The notes: generated by a model from the letters alone, not told the origin. 12,500 nt of DNA from Acropora yongei (GCA_014634225.1 BLFN01000209.1:3042961-3055460), one strand, 5' to 3'; shown: positions 1-7,213, counted from the stretch's first letter. Translations and numbers: made by a program.

Positions 1-72
1 TTTTTCAGGCTTCTCTACGCAATTGCTTAAATTGCGTTCATAACTGCGATGATCATGGCTTATATGATTTCA

Positions 73-117
<45 letters not shown>

Positions 118-118
118 A
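1..118 (+). repeat. Tail fragment of the tRNA-headed retroposon family
   Basis: This stretch resembles the part that follows the tRNA-like head in the full copy at 3778-4102. Both contain the 14-mer CAATTGCTTAAATT after a CAAG- or CAGG-type segment, and both then run into a GATCAT-containing segment. The 12-mer AACTGCGATGAT at 43-54 recurs at 389-400, so at least two fragments of the family lie here in direct orientation. From memory this resembles an abundant anthozoan repeat; that is not checked. It is probably cut off by the window start, and its right edge near the hAT-like element at about 117 is not sharp. Confidence 0.5.
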
Positions 119-299
119 TATAAGTTATCCGACGTTTGGCCCCAAATTCACAAGGTTTTTGGTACCCACTTATTTCTAAAGTGTTTGGGACCCATGCATG
201 TATTTCCTGTTTTTCACGTACTAGATTTTTATGGTGGGCCTCTCCGAAGGGGGTGGCTAGCCACCCAATCCCCTCCCCCCCCCCTTGGATCCGCCCCTG
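117..299 (-). mobile_element. hAT-like miniature element, degraded copy
   Basis: The right end, TTGGATCCGCCCCTG (285-299), matches the terminus CCTGGATCCGCGCCTG of the intact copy at 2659-2857. The interior is the reverse complement of that copy, including the palindromic GGGTGGCTAGCCACCC core, GGTGGGCCTCTCCGAAGG and GGGACCCATGCATG. Towards the left, AATATAAGTTA is shared but about 50 bases are extra compared with the other copy. The expected left terminus (CAGG-GCGGATCC) is missing, so this copy is truncated or rearranged. A poly-C run at 275-284 is copy-specific. It has no coding capacity. Confidence 0.6.
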
Positions 300-344
300 C
301 ATTTGTGGATCTTTGTGGTTCATGTTGAGATTGCGCGGCGTAAC

Positions 345-445
345 CTGTCTCAATGCGCAGATTAGGAACAAGAAGCGATTCTCTCATTAACTGCGATGAT
401 AACCTAATTTCAAGTCATTATTGTTCATTCATGTCACATTCACGT
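345..445 (+). repeat. Second fragment of the tRNA-headed repeat family (tail part)
   Basis: AACTGCGATGAT at 389-400 repeats positions 43-54, and the following ATTCATGTCACATTCACGTCC has the T/A/C-rich character of the retroposon tail. Only the 12-mer is demonstrable within the window; the rest of the assignment is from my memory of anthozoan repeats. The edges are approximate. Confidence 0.3.
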
Positions 446-1030
446 CCATTGAAATTAATGAAACTACCCTATCAAGAATGCAGAAAGCCGAGGTAGTTGC
501 CCTTGTACTTTTGTATCTCACTCGAACGCCCCCTAACCAAAGTAATTTGCGAAGGAGATGGTCCATTAGGCTAGTCTGGAATTGTAAAATAACAAAAGAA
601 GGCAATCGAGGTTCAAAGGAATACAGTAGCATTTTCTTTTGTTTCTTTTGTTTCTGTTCTTTTGTTCGGGCAAAGCTAGCCTATAAAGAAAAAACGTGGG
701 AATTAAATAGTTACTTAAAGATGCTCGGTGTGTAGCCAGACATGTTAGAAATAAGAGGATTTGAAAAGTTTACACTGGCTAAAAATATCGTCTTGGACGT
801 TTCGGCTACAACTGTTGCCTTCTTCAGCAAAGATAAAAATGCAAATGTTTAACGGCGTCCTGTACATTGATATTAAATATCTCGAACAAATTTCTTAAGG
901 TAACAAGTCGCTAGTCCCTAGAGCATCGTTGATGGCGCTAAATAGTTACTTTTACTGGGTTTTAATTAAAGGCCATGCCTATAAAGGGAAGCACTGATTT
1001 AGCATAATCATACGAAAAAAATTCCTTTCA
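446..1030. other. No recognisable gene; simple-sequence patch and a GACGTTTCGG motif
   Basis: A plus-strand reading frame at 421-735 has no recognisable domain, starts in repeat sequence and ends in a T-rich patch, so I do not call it. A short iterated CTTTTGTTT patch lies at 635-667. GACGTTTCGG at 796-805 is followed by GTTGCCTTCTTCAGC and is related to 10960-10969, a motif layout that recurs in many invertebrate repeats. I see nothing else. Confidence 0.4.
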
Positions 1031-1062
1031 AGGCTCCGTGCAAACGGACACAACAACTCCAA
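1031..1062 (+). repeat. Solitary arm of the GGCTCCGTG inverted-repeat family
   Basis: AGGCTCCGTGCAAACGGAC followed by ACAACAACTCC matches both ends of the element at 6599-6816 (left AGGCTCCGTGTAAACGGAC; right, read inward, AGGCTGCGTGCAAACGAGC then GCAACAACTCC). I cannot find the facing arm nearby, so this is a truncated or single-ended copy. Confidence 0.5.
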
Positions 1063-1523
1063 ACATTACGAGTTAAGTCCCAGGTGCTGTTGTTCGGTTG
1101 AAAATCAACAAGTCATCCGCAAAATTGGTTGCAAAAGCATTTTCAATTTAGGTGGGAAAAGAAACGCTCTTCACGTCGACAGATATTGACATCATCACCA
1201 TCATCATTTTGTTACAACATTTGACAGAAAAATATACCAATACAAGTCCCACACAAAAATAGCATAGCTGATCGAGTCAGGTGAGAACAAAACGGATAAT
1301 GCAACAAATCTACAGACTGCATAAAATTACGTCCATAAGAATACTGTTCCTACAAATTACAAATATAATGTAGATAAAATTATTACAAAAACAGGTACAC
1401 GACTAATGACCGCAAGAATCAAGATTCTTATAATTACAAGCACACAAGTAATAACCGGAAGAAAATATAAAGTAAGCTTGTAGAAGAAGACACGTGTTAT
1501 TTACAACGACTTCAATATATTAA
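1063..1523. other. AT-rich unique-looking sequence, nothing recognised
   Basis: There is no reading frame of note on either strand. A short CATCATCACCATCATCAT run lies at about 1190-1207. I see no convincing inverted repeats and no splice-signal pair with coding sequence between them. Confidence 0.4.
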
Positions 1524-1659
1524 TTAACCCGTTGTTCACCGTGATAAGAAATACGGGTAGAAGCTCTAAATCCTTCTGGAATCTTATCGCAATCAAGTCA
1601 TAGAAGTAAAATTGCACTTGTTGTGTGGAAAGTAATGGTTACCACGGCAACAAATATGT

Positions 1660-1676
1660 GGGACTTTGAAGTCCCC
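1660..1676. repeat. Quasi-palindrome, left member of a pair bracketing the piggyBac relic
   Basis: GGGACTTTGAAGTCCCC is a near-perfect palindrome. GGGAACTTTGAGTCCCC at 4917-4933 is nearly the same. AACAAATA lies just before this one (1649-1656) and directly after the other (4934-4941). These may be subterminal or terminal parts of the piggyBac element, or leftovers of another element. Confidence 0.4.
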
Positions 1677-1894
1677 ATGTTTCATACCAGGTATAGACAA
1701 AAAAAGTACAAAACGTTAAAAATAACTCTTTAATGTCCACTATTTTTCACTTCCATGCATTTCAAAATCTATACAAGCAACAAACCAAGGTGTTTAACAT
1801 GTATAATGACAATTTATAGCCACTTGCAATTTTTCGTACTGTGTATCTGGAGATGCAATAAACTGCTGTGTGTCCAACTATGTATCTCAAGATG

Positions 1895-1936
1895 ACCTCA
1901 ATGTGAAACTTAATAAACCTCAATGTGAAACTTTAC
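1895..1936 (+). repeat. Two-unit 22-bp tandem duplication
   Basis: ACCTCAATGTGAAACTT occurs at 1895-1911 and again at 1917-1933, giving a 22-bp period with an AATAA spacer. It lies beyond the 3' end of the transposase relic, inside the presumed element. Confidence 0.6.
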
Positions 1937-2658
1937 AGAAACAGAAACCCAAAGCAATAGTCTTTACTCTTGATTACTAAACAATGTCTAGTTTCTGGGG
2001 GCAAAGAGACTGCTACCCTCATTTCTTTTACTCCTCCACATGAAATGTTGCCAAACAATTTTTCTTTTCATTACAACAGCAGGAACACCTTGCACATAGA
2101 GCACAAACTATGAGGCCTTGATTCTACTTTACTACGGTCGCATTCCTCACACCTACCTCGTTTCTTATCATAGACAACCCAGTCAGCACCCCTGTTTAAT
2201 AAGTCTAATAGACTTTGGCACAGAATAATTAGAATTGCAACCTTTCTTAGACGTTGGTGGGGTTAACCGATAAATAGGGTCGACCGACTGTTGGTGGTTG
2301 AGAAAAGGTAATGAGGGTTTGAGTCACATGCCATCTGAAATCCAAAGTAGTCATTTTGCCACCCTCCAATTTGCAATAATTATGCTGCATAAGCATTGAC
2401 AAGGGTGCGATTCATAGTCCCAAAGAAAATTCCATGCCACCACTTTTTCGACGTCCTATTTAGACCATGCACTGCACAAAGCATGTAGGCTTTGTGTACA
2501 CCTCCCATGTTTTCATTGTAGTCTTTCACAGCAGTGGGACACTGAAACTACTTTTTTGACCCATCTTTCTGGGTTCTTGATACAACTGAGGAGGCAGTTC
2601 CATGAAAATTAGAAACTAAATGGACTGATTTGTTATCTTTCCACTTGTAGTATAAAAT

Positions 2659-2857
2659 CAGGGGCTGATCCAGGGAGGGTGGATTGGGTGGCTAGCCACC
2701 CCCCTTCGGAGAAGCCCACCATAAAAATCTAATACGTGAAAAAAAGGAAAATATTAATACATGCATGGGTCCCAAAAACTAACTTATATTATTAACGTAT
2801 AGTTTGGTGGTCGACTGTGTCAGCCACCCCCATTAAATAATCCTGGATCCGCGCCTG
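2659..2857 (+). mobile_element. hAT-like miniature element inserted in the transposase relic
   Basis: The termini are CAGGGGCTGATCCAGG (from 2659) and CCTGGATCCGCGCCTG (to 2857), an imperfect 16-bp inverted repeat. AAAAT flanks it directly on both sides (2654-2658 and 2858-2862). Removing the element plus one AAAAT joins the transposase frame without disturbance (QDI followed by LYYKW), which confirms the borders and a 5-bp target duplication. The CAGGGGCGGATCC-type end is typical of hAT elements. The 5-bp duplication would fit the hAT5 subgroup; that placement is from memory. It is non-coding at 199 bp, and a degraded copy lies at 117-299. Confidence 0.85.
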
Positions 2858-3778
2858 AAAATGTCCTGTTTTGACACAGGGTACTCATATTCACAACATG
2901 CCATCTCATTATCTCCCTTCAAATTAAGGGGTAAGCCCTTTCGATGACTATGAATTGTGCCACAGGCATCAACACCATTTACTTTGAGATACTCCATCAG
3001 GGGAATTGATGTAAAAAAGTCGTCAAAGTAAACCTGGTGGTGTTTGTGAAATAGATCTTTAGTCGTGCCTTGCGCAACTTACTTCCCCAGCCCAAATTCG
3101 AGTTCACTATCACCATCTTGACTAACCCCTGAACTTGTGTCACTTTTTCCTTGATAAACATCAAATTTACTGATGTAACCATCCATATCTGGCCTTACCC
3201 ACAACTTATATCCACGTTTTATAGGTTTCATTGGGTTGTATTGTTTGATAGAGTGCCTCCCATTGTAAAGGATCATGCTCTCATCAATGCTTACCTTTCT
3301 TGAAACTTGTAGTTATTGTTCATTGCAGTAATCAGAGGTCTTAGTTTTAGTAACTTATCCTTACTCCCTTCTGGTATAGCATGATTATCATAGATATGAA
3401 GGTTTCCCAATATCTGGGAAAATCTATTTCTTGAAAGTGTTGATGGCACAAAAGGAACAATTAGATCCGGATCAATCCTCCAGTAATCAGACCAGGATGG
3501 CAGCTTGTGGTAGCCCATGAAAATGTTTATACCAAGAAATCCATACATCTCTTGCTGGGTGATGGGTTGCATCTTAACCTGCTTCTGGTTAGCATAAAGG
3601 TTTGATTGGTAAATTATACCATCTAGCACAGTCCCACCAAAGAACTTCAGGAATAGATCACCTGGTGTAAGTACAGTTCTCAAATTTCTCTTCAACTGGG
3701 CCTGAAAATTAAATACAATAGGACATACATTAGTATACAATATACCAATACAGGAAAATTATAACAATCTTCAGACAT

Positions 3779-3881
3779 GAATGAAATGATTATGAAGTGC
3801 GGGCTAGAAATCAACTGACGAAATGATCCTCACACTTGATGGACAATTATAATCATTTCGTAATTCATAATCATTTCATTC
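3779..3881. repeat. Perfect 18-bp inverted repeat
   Basis: GAATGAAATGATTATGAA (3779-3796) and TTCATAATCATTTCATTC (3864-3881) are exact reverse complements. With the 27-bp pair 3812-3838 / 4076-4102 (one mismatch) they show that the left part of the retroposon is an inverted piece of the same repeat unit. Confidence 0.85.
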
Positions 3882-3955
3882 ATTCACTCATTCATTCATC
3901 CCTTTCACGGGAAAACATCCATGAGCCCAACAAATTGACCTGCTCTCAACTGTGT

Positions 3956-4029
3956 GGCTTCATAGCTCAGTTGGTAAGTGCACTGCAGTGGCATCGCAGA
4001 GGTCGTGGGTTCGAATCCCGTTGGAGTCA
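3956..4029 (+). tRNA. tRNA-like sequence (Ala-GGC by fold), head of the retroposon, probably not a functional tRNA
   Basis: The acceptor stem GGCTTCA (3956-3962) pairs fully with TGGAGTC (4022-4028), counting two G-T pairs. The D arm GCTC/GTGC has one mismatch. The anticodon stem CTGCA/CGCAG has one mismatch, with a 7-base loop GTGGCAT that places GGC as anticodon. The variable loop is 5 bases. The T arm GTGGG-TTCGAAT-CCCGT is intact, giving a strong B box. Stem mismatches and its place inside a duplication-flanked repeat argue for an RNA polymerase III promoter derived from a tRNA rather than a working tRNA gene. Confidence 0.5.
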
Positions 4030-4126
4030 CTTAAATTTTTCAAGTGCATATGAGACAATTGCTTAAATTAGCCAGCAAGTGTAAGGATCATTTCGTCAGT
4101 TGAATTTTCAGACAGTGAGCAGTTAC

Positions 4127-4638
4127 CTGTTGATAATTCAAAGGTATGTTCTTTGGGCGGGTTTATCTCCTTTTTTCCACTCACGTTGTGCAATTTCAAG
4201 CAAGGGTTTGGTGCGTGCAACTGTCAGCTGATTGTTTAATCCAGTCTCAAGCTTTTTCAGTGCTGCTAGCATTCTTTTAACTTCTTCTGAAGTCAGTTTT
4301 TTGGCATCCCCTCCTGTTTTTGACAGCATATCTTCTAATTTTTCTATTTGGGTAGCAATTTTTTCAGCTGCTATTTGGGTTGATTTCTTTTTGCTACCCT
4401 CAGGTGGGGATGCATTCTCACTAGTTGCTGCAGTGGACTCTGACTGAGCTATTGAATCCTCTAATTCTTCTGAATGTATTTCAGGTACTGTGTTGCCTGT
4501 TTCTGATTCATTTACAAAATCACACTCTTCAAAGTTTCCAGCATCAGAGTCGGAATCTGGCTCTTCATCTGTTGTTGTTTCATTATCAGTTGGGATGTCA
4601 TCCCACATACACATGACCTCCCACGAGTTGGTAGCCAT
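4127..4638 (-). pseudogene. Exon 1 of the piggyBac relic: acidic, coiled-coil N-terminal region
   Basis: This is the only long undisturbed frame of the relic. From MATNSWEV it reads an acidic segment (DEEPDSDSDAGN), then a Ser/Thr-rich linker, then a helical charged part (KIATQIEKLEDMLSKTGG and the following lines) that could form a coiled coil, and finally a basic WKKGDKP stretch. The frame stops at 4138, eleven bases before the donor at 4126. Another frame stays open through the donor, so a frameshift near WKKGDKP is likely. Assignment to the transposase rests on position, strand and the acidic N-terminus. Homology of this segment alone is not evident, so a separate host gene exon is a weaker alternative. 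Confidence 0.6.
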
Positions 4639-5071
4639 TGCAACTTTTCTGGTGTGCTGTACAGGTAGTAGAACGTGGAATGAACATTCACTTTCAGTGT
4701 GAATTCGACAAACAAGCACCAACACTTACATGGAACAGTGGCGGAATAACAAAATTGTTGTACATTTCTCTGTCAAAATTTGCTATCACTATTTTTATTT
4801 GAACTATTCACCACAGAAAATAATTTGTTTTGCTTGTAACAGGTGTAATATTTGCGCTCAATACGCTCTAAAAGAATTCCACGAGCAAAAATACATTGGT
4901 ACCGATAAGACACAACGGGAACTTTGAGTCCCCAACAAATACTACGATCTCTCCACAGTGAATTTTGAACTTATGCACCAAAAATATTATCATTTATATC
5001 ATATATTATCATTTATTATGCATACAGTTCTTTGTTTATCTAAACAATAGCGGAAACAATAGCGCTCCTTT
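4639..5071. other. Promoter side and right flank of the piggyBac relic; no gene seen
   Basis: Sequence upstream of the transposase start runs to the tentative right end at 4919. It is followed by the quasi-palindrome GGGAACTTTGAGTCCCC at 4917-4933, the partner of 1660-1676. 4942-5071 is AT-rich with no recognisable content. Confidence 0.4.
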
Positions 5072-5342
5072 GTACGGTAGCCCGTAAGGGACATGGCATT
5101 TCGTGATCAGTTTTTCTGCTTCAAATTTTCAAACTCGAAATTTTGTGTTTTTGAAACTCGAAATTTCGAGTTTCTAAACTCAAAATTTCGATTTCACAAA
5201 CGCGAAATTTCGAATTTACAAACTCGAAATTTCGCGTTTGTGAACACGAAATTTTGAGTTTAGAAACTTGAAATTTCGAGTTTGAAAATTTGAGGCAGAA
5301 AAACTGATCACGAAATGCCATGTCCCTTACGGGTTACCGTAC
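5072..5342. mobile_element. Foldback / inverted-repeat element made of palindromic units
   Basis: The two ends are near-identical inverted arms. The left arm starts GTACGGTAGCCCGTAAGG and the right arm ends in its complement with one mismatch, and matching continues through GGCATTTCGTGATCAG and TTTTTCTGC. The middle is about seven tandem units of 21-23 bp, each itself a near-palindrome of the type AAACTCGAAATTTCGAGTTT. The whole 271-bp segment can therefore fold as one long hairpin or as a row of small ones. Palindromic GTAC at the edges hides any TA or 4-bp target duplication. It is non-coding; the minus-strand frame at 5121-5321 is an artefact of the repeat. Confidence 0.85.
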
Positions 5343-5494
5343 TGCGCCGACTCCTACAGCGAATGCATAATCGCCAAAACACCATTCCTGTTTATCTTCA
5401 CTTTCATCACCTGAAGAAATCAGATGACATATTATAATAACCTGAAATCACGCTATATTTTCGTTTCGGTGAAGCATAAGACAACATAAGAGCG

Positions 5495-5564
5495 ATGGTA
5501 AAATTGGACCTGAGCAAAGGTTATGTTATAGGGACTATTGGCTTTTACTCTTCAATCAAAACAG
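5495..5564 (+). CDS. Candidate first coding exon of an unrecognised gene
   Basis: An ATG with G at -3 and G at +4 opens 23 codons (MVKLDLSKGYVIG, then TIGFYSSIKT) and ends exactly at a consensus donor, ACAG|GTAAGG, in phase 1. An in-frame stop lies just upstream (5477-5479), so this ATG is the first possible start. If spliced out, the sequence beyond the donor would only run to a nearby stop. The peptide looks protein-like, with a short hydrophobic stretch, but I do not recognise a family. I could not find a matching exon 2 downstream. A chance ORF next to a chance donor is quite possible. Confidence 0.3.
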
Positions 5565-6148
5565 GTAAGGCCGCCCTGCTCTGAGTCCGACCGCTGGTGA
5601 GTTTTGTTGAGACGTTGCCGGACCTAAGTTGTGATCTGCACGAATTACAGATGTACTACATGCAAATTACAGGTGTACTAGATGTTGCAGTACACTAAAG
5701 GCCATCCATTTTTTAAATAATCTTTGAATTGACAAAAAATCCCCGTCTAATGTTGGACCAAATCCCAGTTCCCAAATCTGAAATCCCATTCCTAGTGCTT
5801 GTTGGCAAACTACAGCTGCATATAATGTATGCAAAGCACTAACTTATTTCGTTTAGATACACGTATCTTCACATGCACTGAAGAAAATCCCTTATTCGGC
5901 AAGTAAACGCTATCTATGCTTCAAGCTTCATAACTCAAAGCTAACTATTGTCGGCAAGGTATTGCTTTAGGCTAGCCCCGTTTGCTGGGACAAAAGTGAT
6001 TGAACCATAGGCATAGGAAACATAAAGAACGTAATCCCAGCAAAGGTACGGGCACACCTGCCGTATACAAACGACAGAAAGTAGAAAGGGAGAGACGGGA
6101 AACAGCAAAAGAGCGCTTATCAACTTGACATAAAACCATTTATTTCCT
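5565..6148. other. No gene recognised; short tandem duplication at 5643-5686
   Basis: AATTACAGATGTACTACATG (from 5643) is followed 22 bp later by AATTACAGGTGTACTAGATG (from 5665), two diverged 22-bp units. A minus-strand frame at 5941-6177 encodes a hydrophobic 78-residue peptide, but it starts inside the hairpin at 6149-6177 and has no recognisable family, so I do not call it. Confidence 0.4.
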
Positions 6149-6177
6149 TTGGAAGACATACATTTTATGTCTTCCAA
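6149..6177. repeat. Perfect 12-bp hairpin
   Basis: TTGGAAGACATA (6149-6160) and TATGTCTTCCAA (6166-6177) are exact complements around a 5-base loop. A second hairpin follows 13 bases later. I cannot tell whether they belong to one element. Confidence 0.8.
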
Positions 6178-6192
6178 GCCTTGTTACCATCG

Positions 6193-6250
6193 TTTGTTGT
6201 TTATGGATAATTATGGATTTGCCTCTGCAGGCAAATCCATAAACAACAAA
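6193..6250. repeat. Inverted repeat with an internal duplication in one arm
   Basis: The outer arm TTTGTTGTTTATGGAT (6193-6208) is complementary to 6235-6250. The inner arm ATGGATTTGCCT (6213-6224) is complementary to 6229-6240 around a 4-base loop. The TTATGGAT segment is duplicated in the left arm, so the right arm can pair with either copy. GAGGCAAATCC recurs at about 6537. Confidence 0.8.
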
Positions 6251-6598
6251 TCGCTGATCAGAAAAAGAAACAGACAGAGCTCAATAATGTAACCGTGTGA
6301 AGCCGGCAAGCTATCGAAGGCGCTGCGAAGGTGAAATTGTGCCATTGGAGAATTTTGTCTATACACTGTATTTTCCAAAATAGGCTCATTTGAGCAACTG
6401 TACTGATTTAAATTATACAGTCGGAGACCGCTAAACAAGAGAGATCCGATTTCGATTTTCGCAATTGTTTCTCCCTTTCCTAGCGGATAAATCCCAGCTT
6501 CAGTGCAGCAAATTCGATTTTCCCAGTCCAAAAAAGAGGCAAATCCCAGGTTTGATTTTACCCCTTACTGATCCTTCTCTGACGCTGCATTAATTCTT
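6251..6598. other. No recognisable gene
   Basis: The minus strand has an open frame (6211-6531, 106 codons) with no recognisable domain; its 3' end runs into the hairpin at 6193-6250. I see no splice sites or start context that raise it above chance. Confidence 0.35.
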
Positions 6599-6816
6599 AG
6601 GCTCCGTGTAAACGGACTCAACATTGTTGGGTGATACATGTTGCGTTCGTTTGCACACCCTGTTGCATGTTGTTGCGTGTTATTGGGAGTTTCAGCGAGG
6701 AGATTGAAACCGCTCAAACTTTTGATGCAAAAATTCCCAACATTTCTCTTGTTCCGTGATAGTCGAAGCGTAGCGCAATATTGTTGGGAGTTGTTGCGCT
6801 CGTTTGCACGCAGCCT
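6599..6816. mobile_element. 218-bp inverted-repeat miniature element (GGCTCCGTG family)
   Basis: The left end AGGCTCCGTGTAAACGGACT faces a right end that reads inward AGGCTGCGTGCAAACGAGCG. About 20 of the first 25 positions match. The interior has iterated GTTGTTGCGT-type and CCCAACA segments on both sides. I see no clear target duplication. It has no transposase; the small frames within are repeat-derived. A related single arm is at 1031. Confidence 0.65.
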
Positions 6817-7185
6817 TCGAAAACAGAAACAGCATAAATCTGAAATCGATTGTCACGTTTAGTAACTGTAGCAACATGAACTGTGAAGGGGTACCTTTTG
6901 CACAAAATCTGCTCTGAACGTCACATTTAAACATTAACTAGGTGGAAAATACTCTTTCAAATTGCGATGTTTCTGTGAGTCTGCTGGTGAATTTCAACTT
7001 TAACAGCGAGTACTGGTCAACAATAGGACATTTTCGAGTTGCTATTTGCCTCTGGTTCAGAAGGAATCTGAAGCCGGTTACAGACGAGCAAGTTTTCTGG
7101 GACAAGTTTTGACTTTCTGGGACAAGATTTATTTGCTGGTGTGCAAAGAAAAACTTGTCAAGTTTTTCGATGACAAGTGCACTTC

Positions 7186-7213
7186 TTCAAAAGCTAGTAC
7201 GCTAGCTTTTGAA
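7186..7213. repeat. Perfect 12-bp hairpin inside the 726-bp element
   Basis: TTCAAAAGCTAG (7186-7197) and CTAGCTTTTGAA (7202-7213) are exact complements around TACG. It is flanked on both sides by CAAGTGC-type palindromic segments. Confidence 0.85.

Larger units (their letters stand above)
3778..4102 (+). mobile_element. tRNA-headed retroposon (SINE-like) in the piggyBac intron
   Basis: The 325-bp insertion is flanked by AATCTTCAGACA (3766-3777) and AATTTTCAGACA (4103-4114), a 12-bp duplication with one mismatch. Long duplications like this are the hallmark of target-primed retroposition. It contains a tRNA-like head at 3956-4029 with good A- and B-box sequences. The part before it (ATTCATCCCTTTCACGGG) and after it (CAATTGCTTAAATT) belongs to the same family as 1-118. 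The left 60 bases are an inverted copy of the family's tail: 3812-3838 pairs with 4076-4102. The insertion lies within the intron of the transposase relic. Confidence 0.75.
2028..4638 (-). pseudogene. piggyBac-type transposase pseudogene, two exons, heavily mutated
   Basis: Members of this DDE_Tnp_1_7 family cut and paste DNA at TTAA sites using three catalytic aspartates. Exon 1 begins at ATG 4638-4636 (MATNSWEV) and has an acidic Ser/Asp-rich N-terminus, as in the family. The longer upstream reading adds nothing recognisable. Exon 1 ends near the donor CAG|GTAAC at 4127/4126; exon 2 starts after a good acceptor (TTTAATTTTCAG) at 3701. Exon 2 shows PGDLFLKFF, SIDES with Asp 1 (3285-3283), FDDFFTS with Asp 2 (3024-3022) and WWHGIFFG. 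A Cys-rich C-terminal region with CEEC and CSMC ends at 2030-2028. The third Asp, normally in a GGVD motif, reads GGVH (2496-2494). Lesions include frameshifts near 3293, 2382 and in the C-terminal part, in-frame stops at 3081-3079 and 2550-2548, and a transposon insertion at 2659-2857. The frame at the end of exon 1 also runs into a stop before the donor. It is certainly dead. Confidence 0.92.
1524..4923 (-). mobile_element. Decayed piggyBac-family DNA transposon (boundaries tentative)
   Basis: A piggyBac transposase relic fills 2028-4638 on the minus strand. A plausible left end is TTAA at 1524-1527 followed by CCCGTTGT (1528-1535). The inverse, ACAACGGG, lies at 4912-4919 beyond the 5' end of the transposase. 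piggyBac elements insert at TTAA and commonly have termini starting CC or CCC. The right flank reads AACT, not TTAA, so the right target site is decayed or the border is wrong. The 8-bp terminal match alone is weak. The element body is certain and the exact ends are not. Confidence 0.5.

Noticed and set aside
117..304. Target duplication CATTT around the first hAT-like copy (97-101 and 300-304)
   Set aside because: The left CATTT is not next to a recognisable terminus and the spacing does not match the intact copy, so it is probably chance.
421..735. Plus-strand 104-residue frame
   Set aside because: It has no domain or credible start context, and it begins in repeat sequence and crosses a T-rich simple-sequence patch.
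3836..4066. Plus-strand 76-residue frame across the tRNA-like sequence
   Set aside because: It is read through a non-coding retroposon; the open frame is incidental.
5121..5321. Minus-strand 66-residue frame with repeated FEFVNSKF-like text
   Set aside because: It is the translation of the palindromic tandem units of the foldback element; the apparent protein repeat follows from the DNA repeat.
5941..6177. Minus-strand 78-residue hydrophobic frame that looks like a membrane protein
   Set aside because: It starts within a hairpin, has no family resemblance, and hydrophobic frames arise easily in AT-rich DNA.
6211..6531. Minus-strand 106-residue frame
   Set aside because: Its 3' end is formed by the inverted repeat at 6193-6250 and it has no recognisable domain; chance frames of this size are expected in 12 kb.
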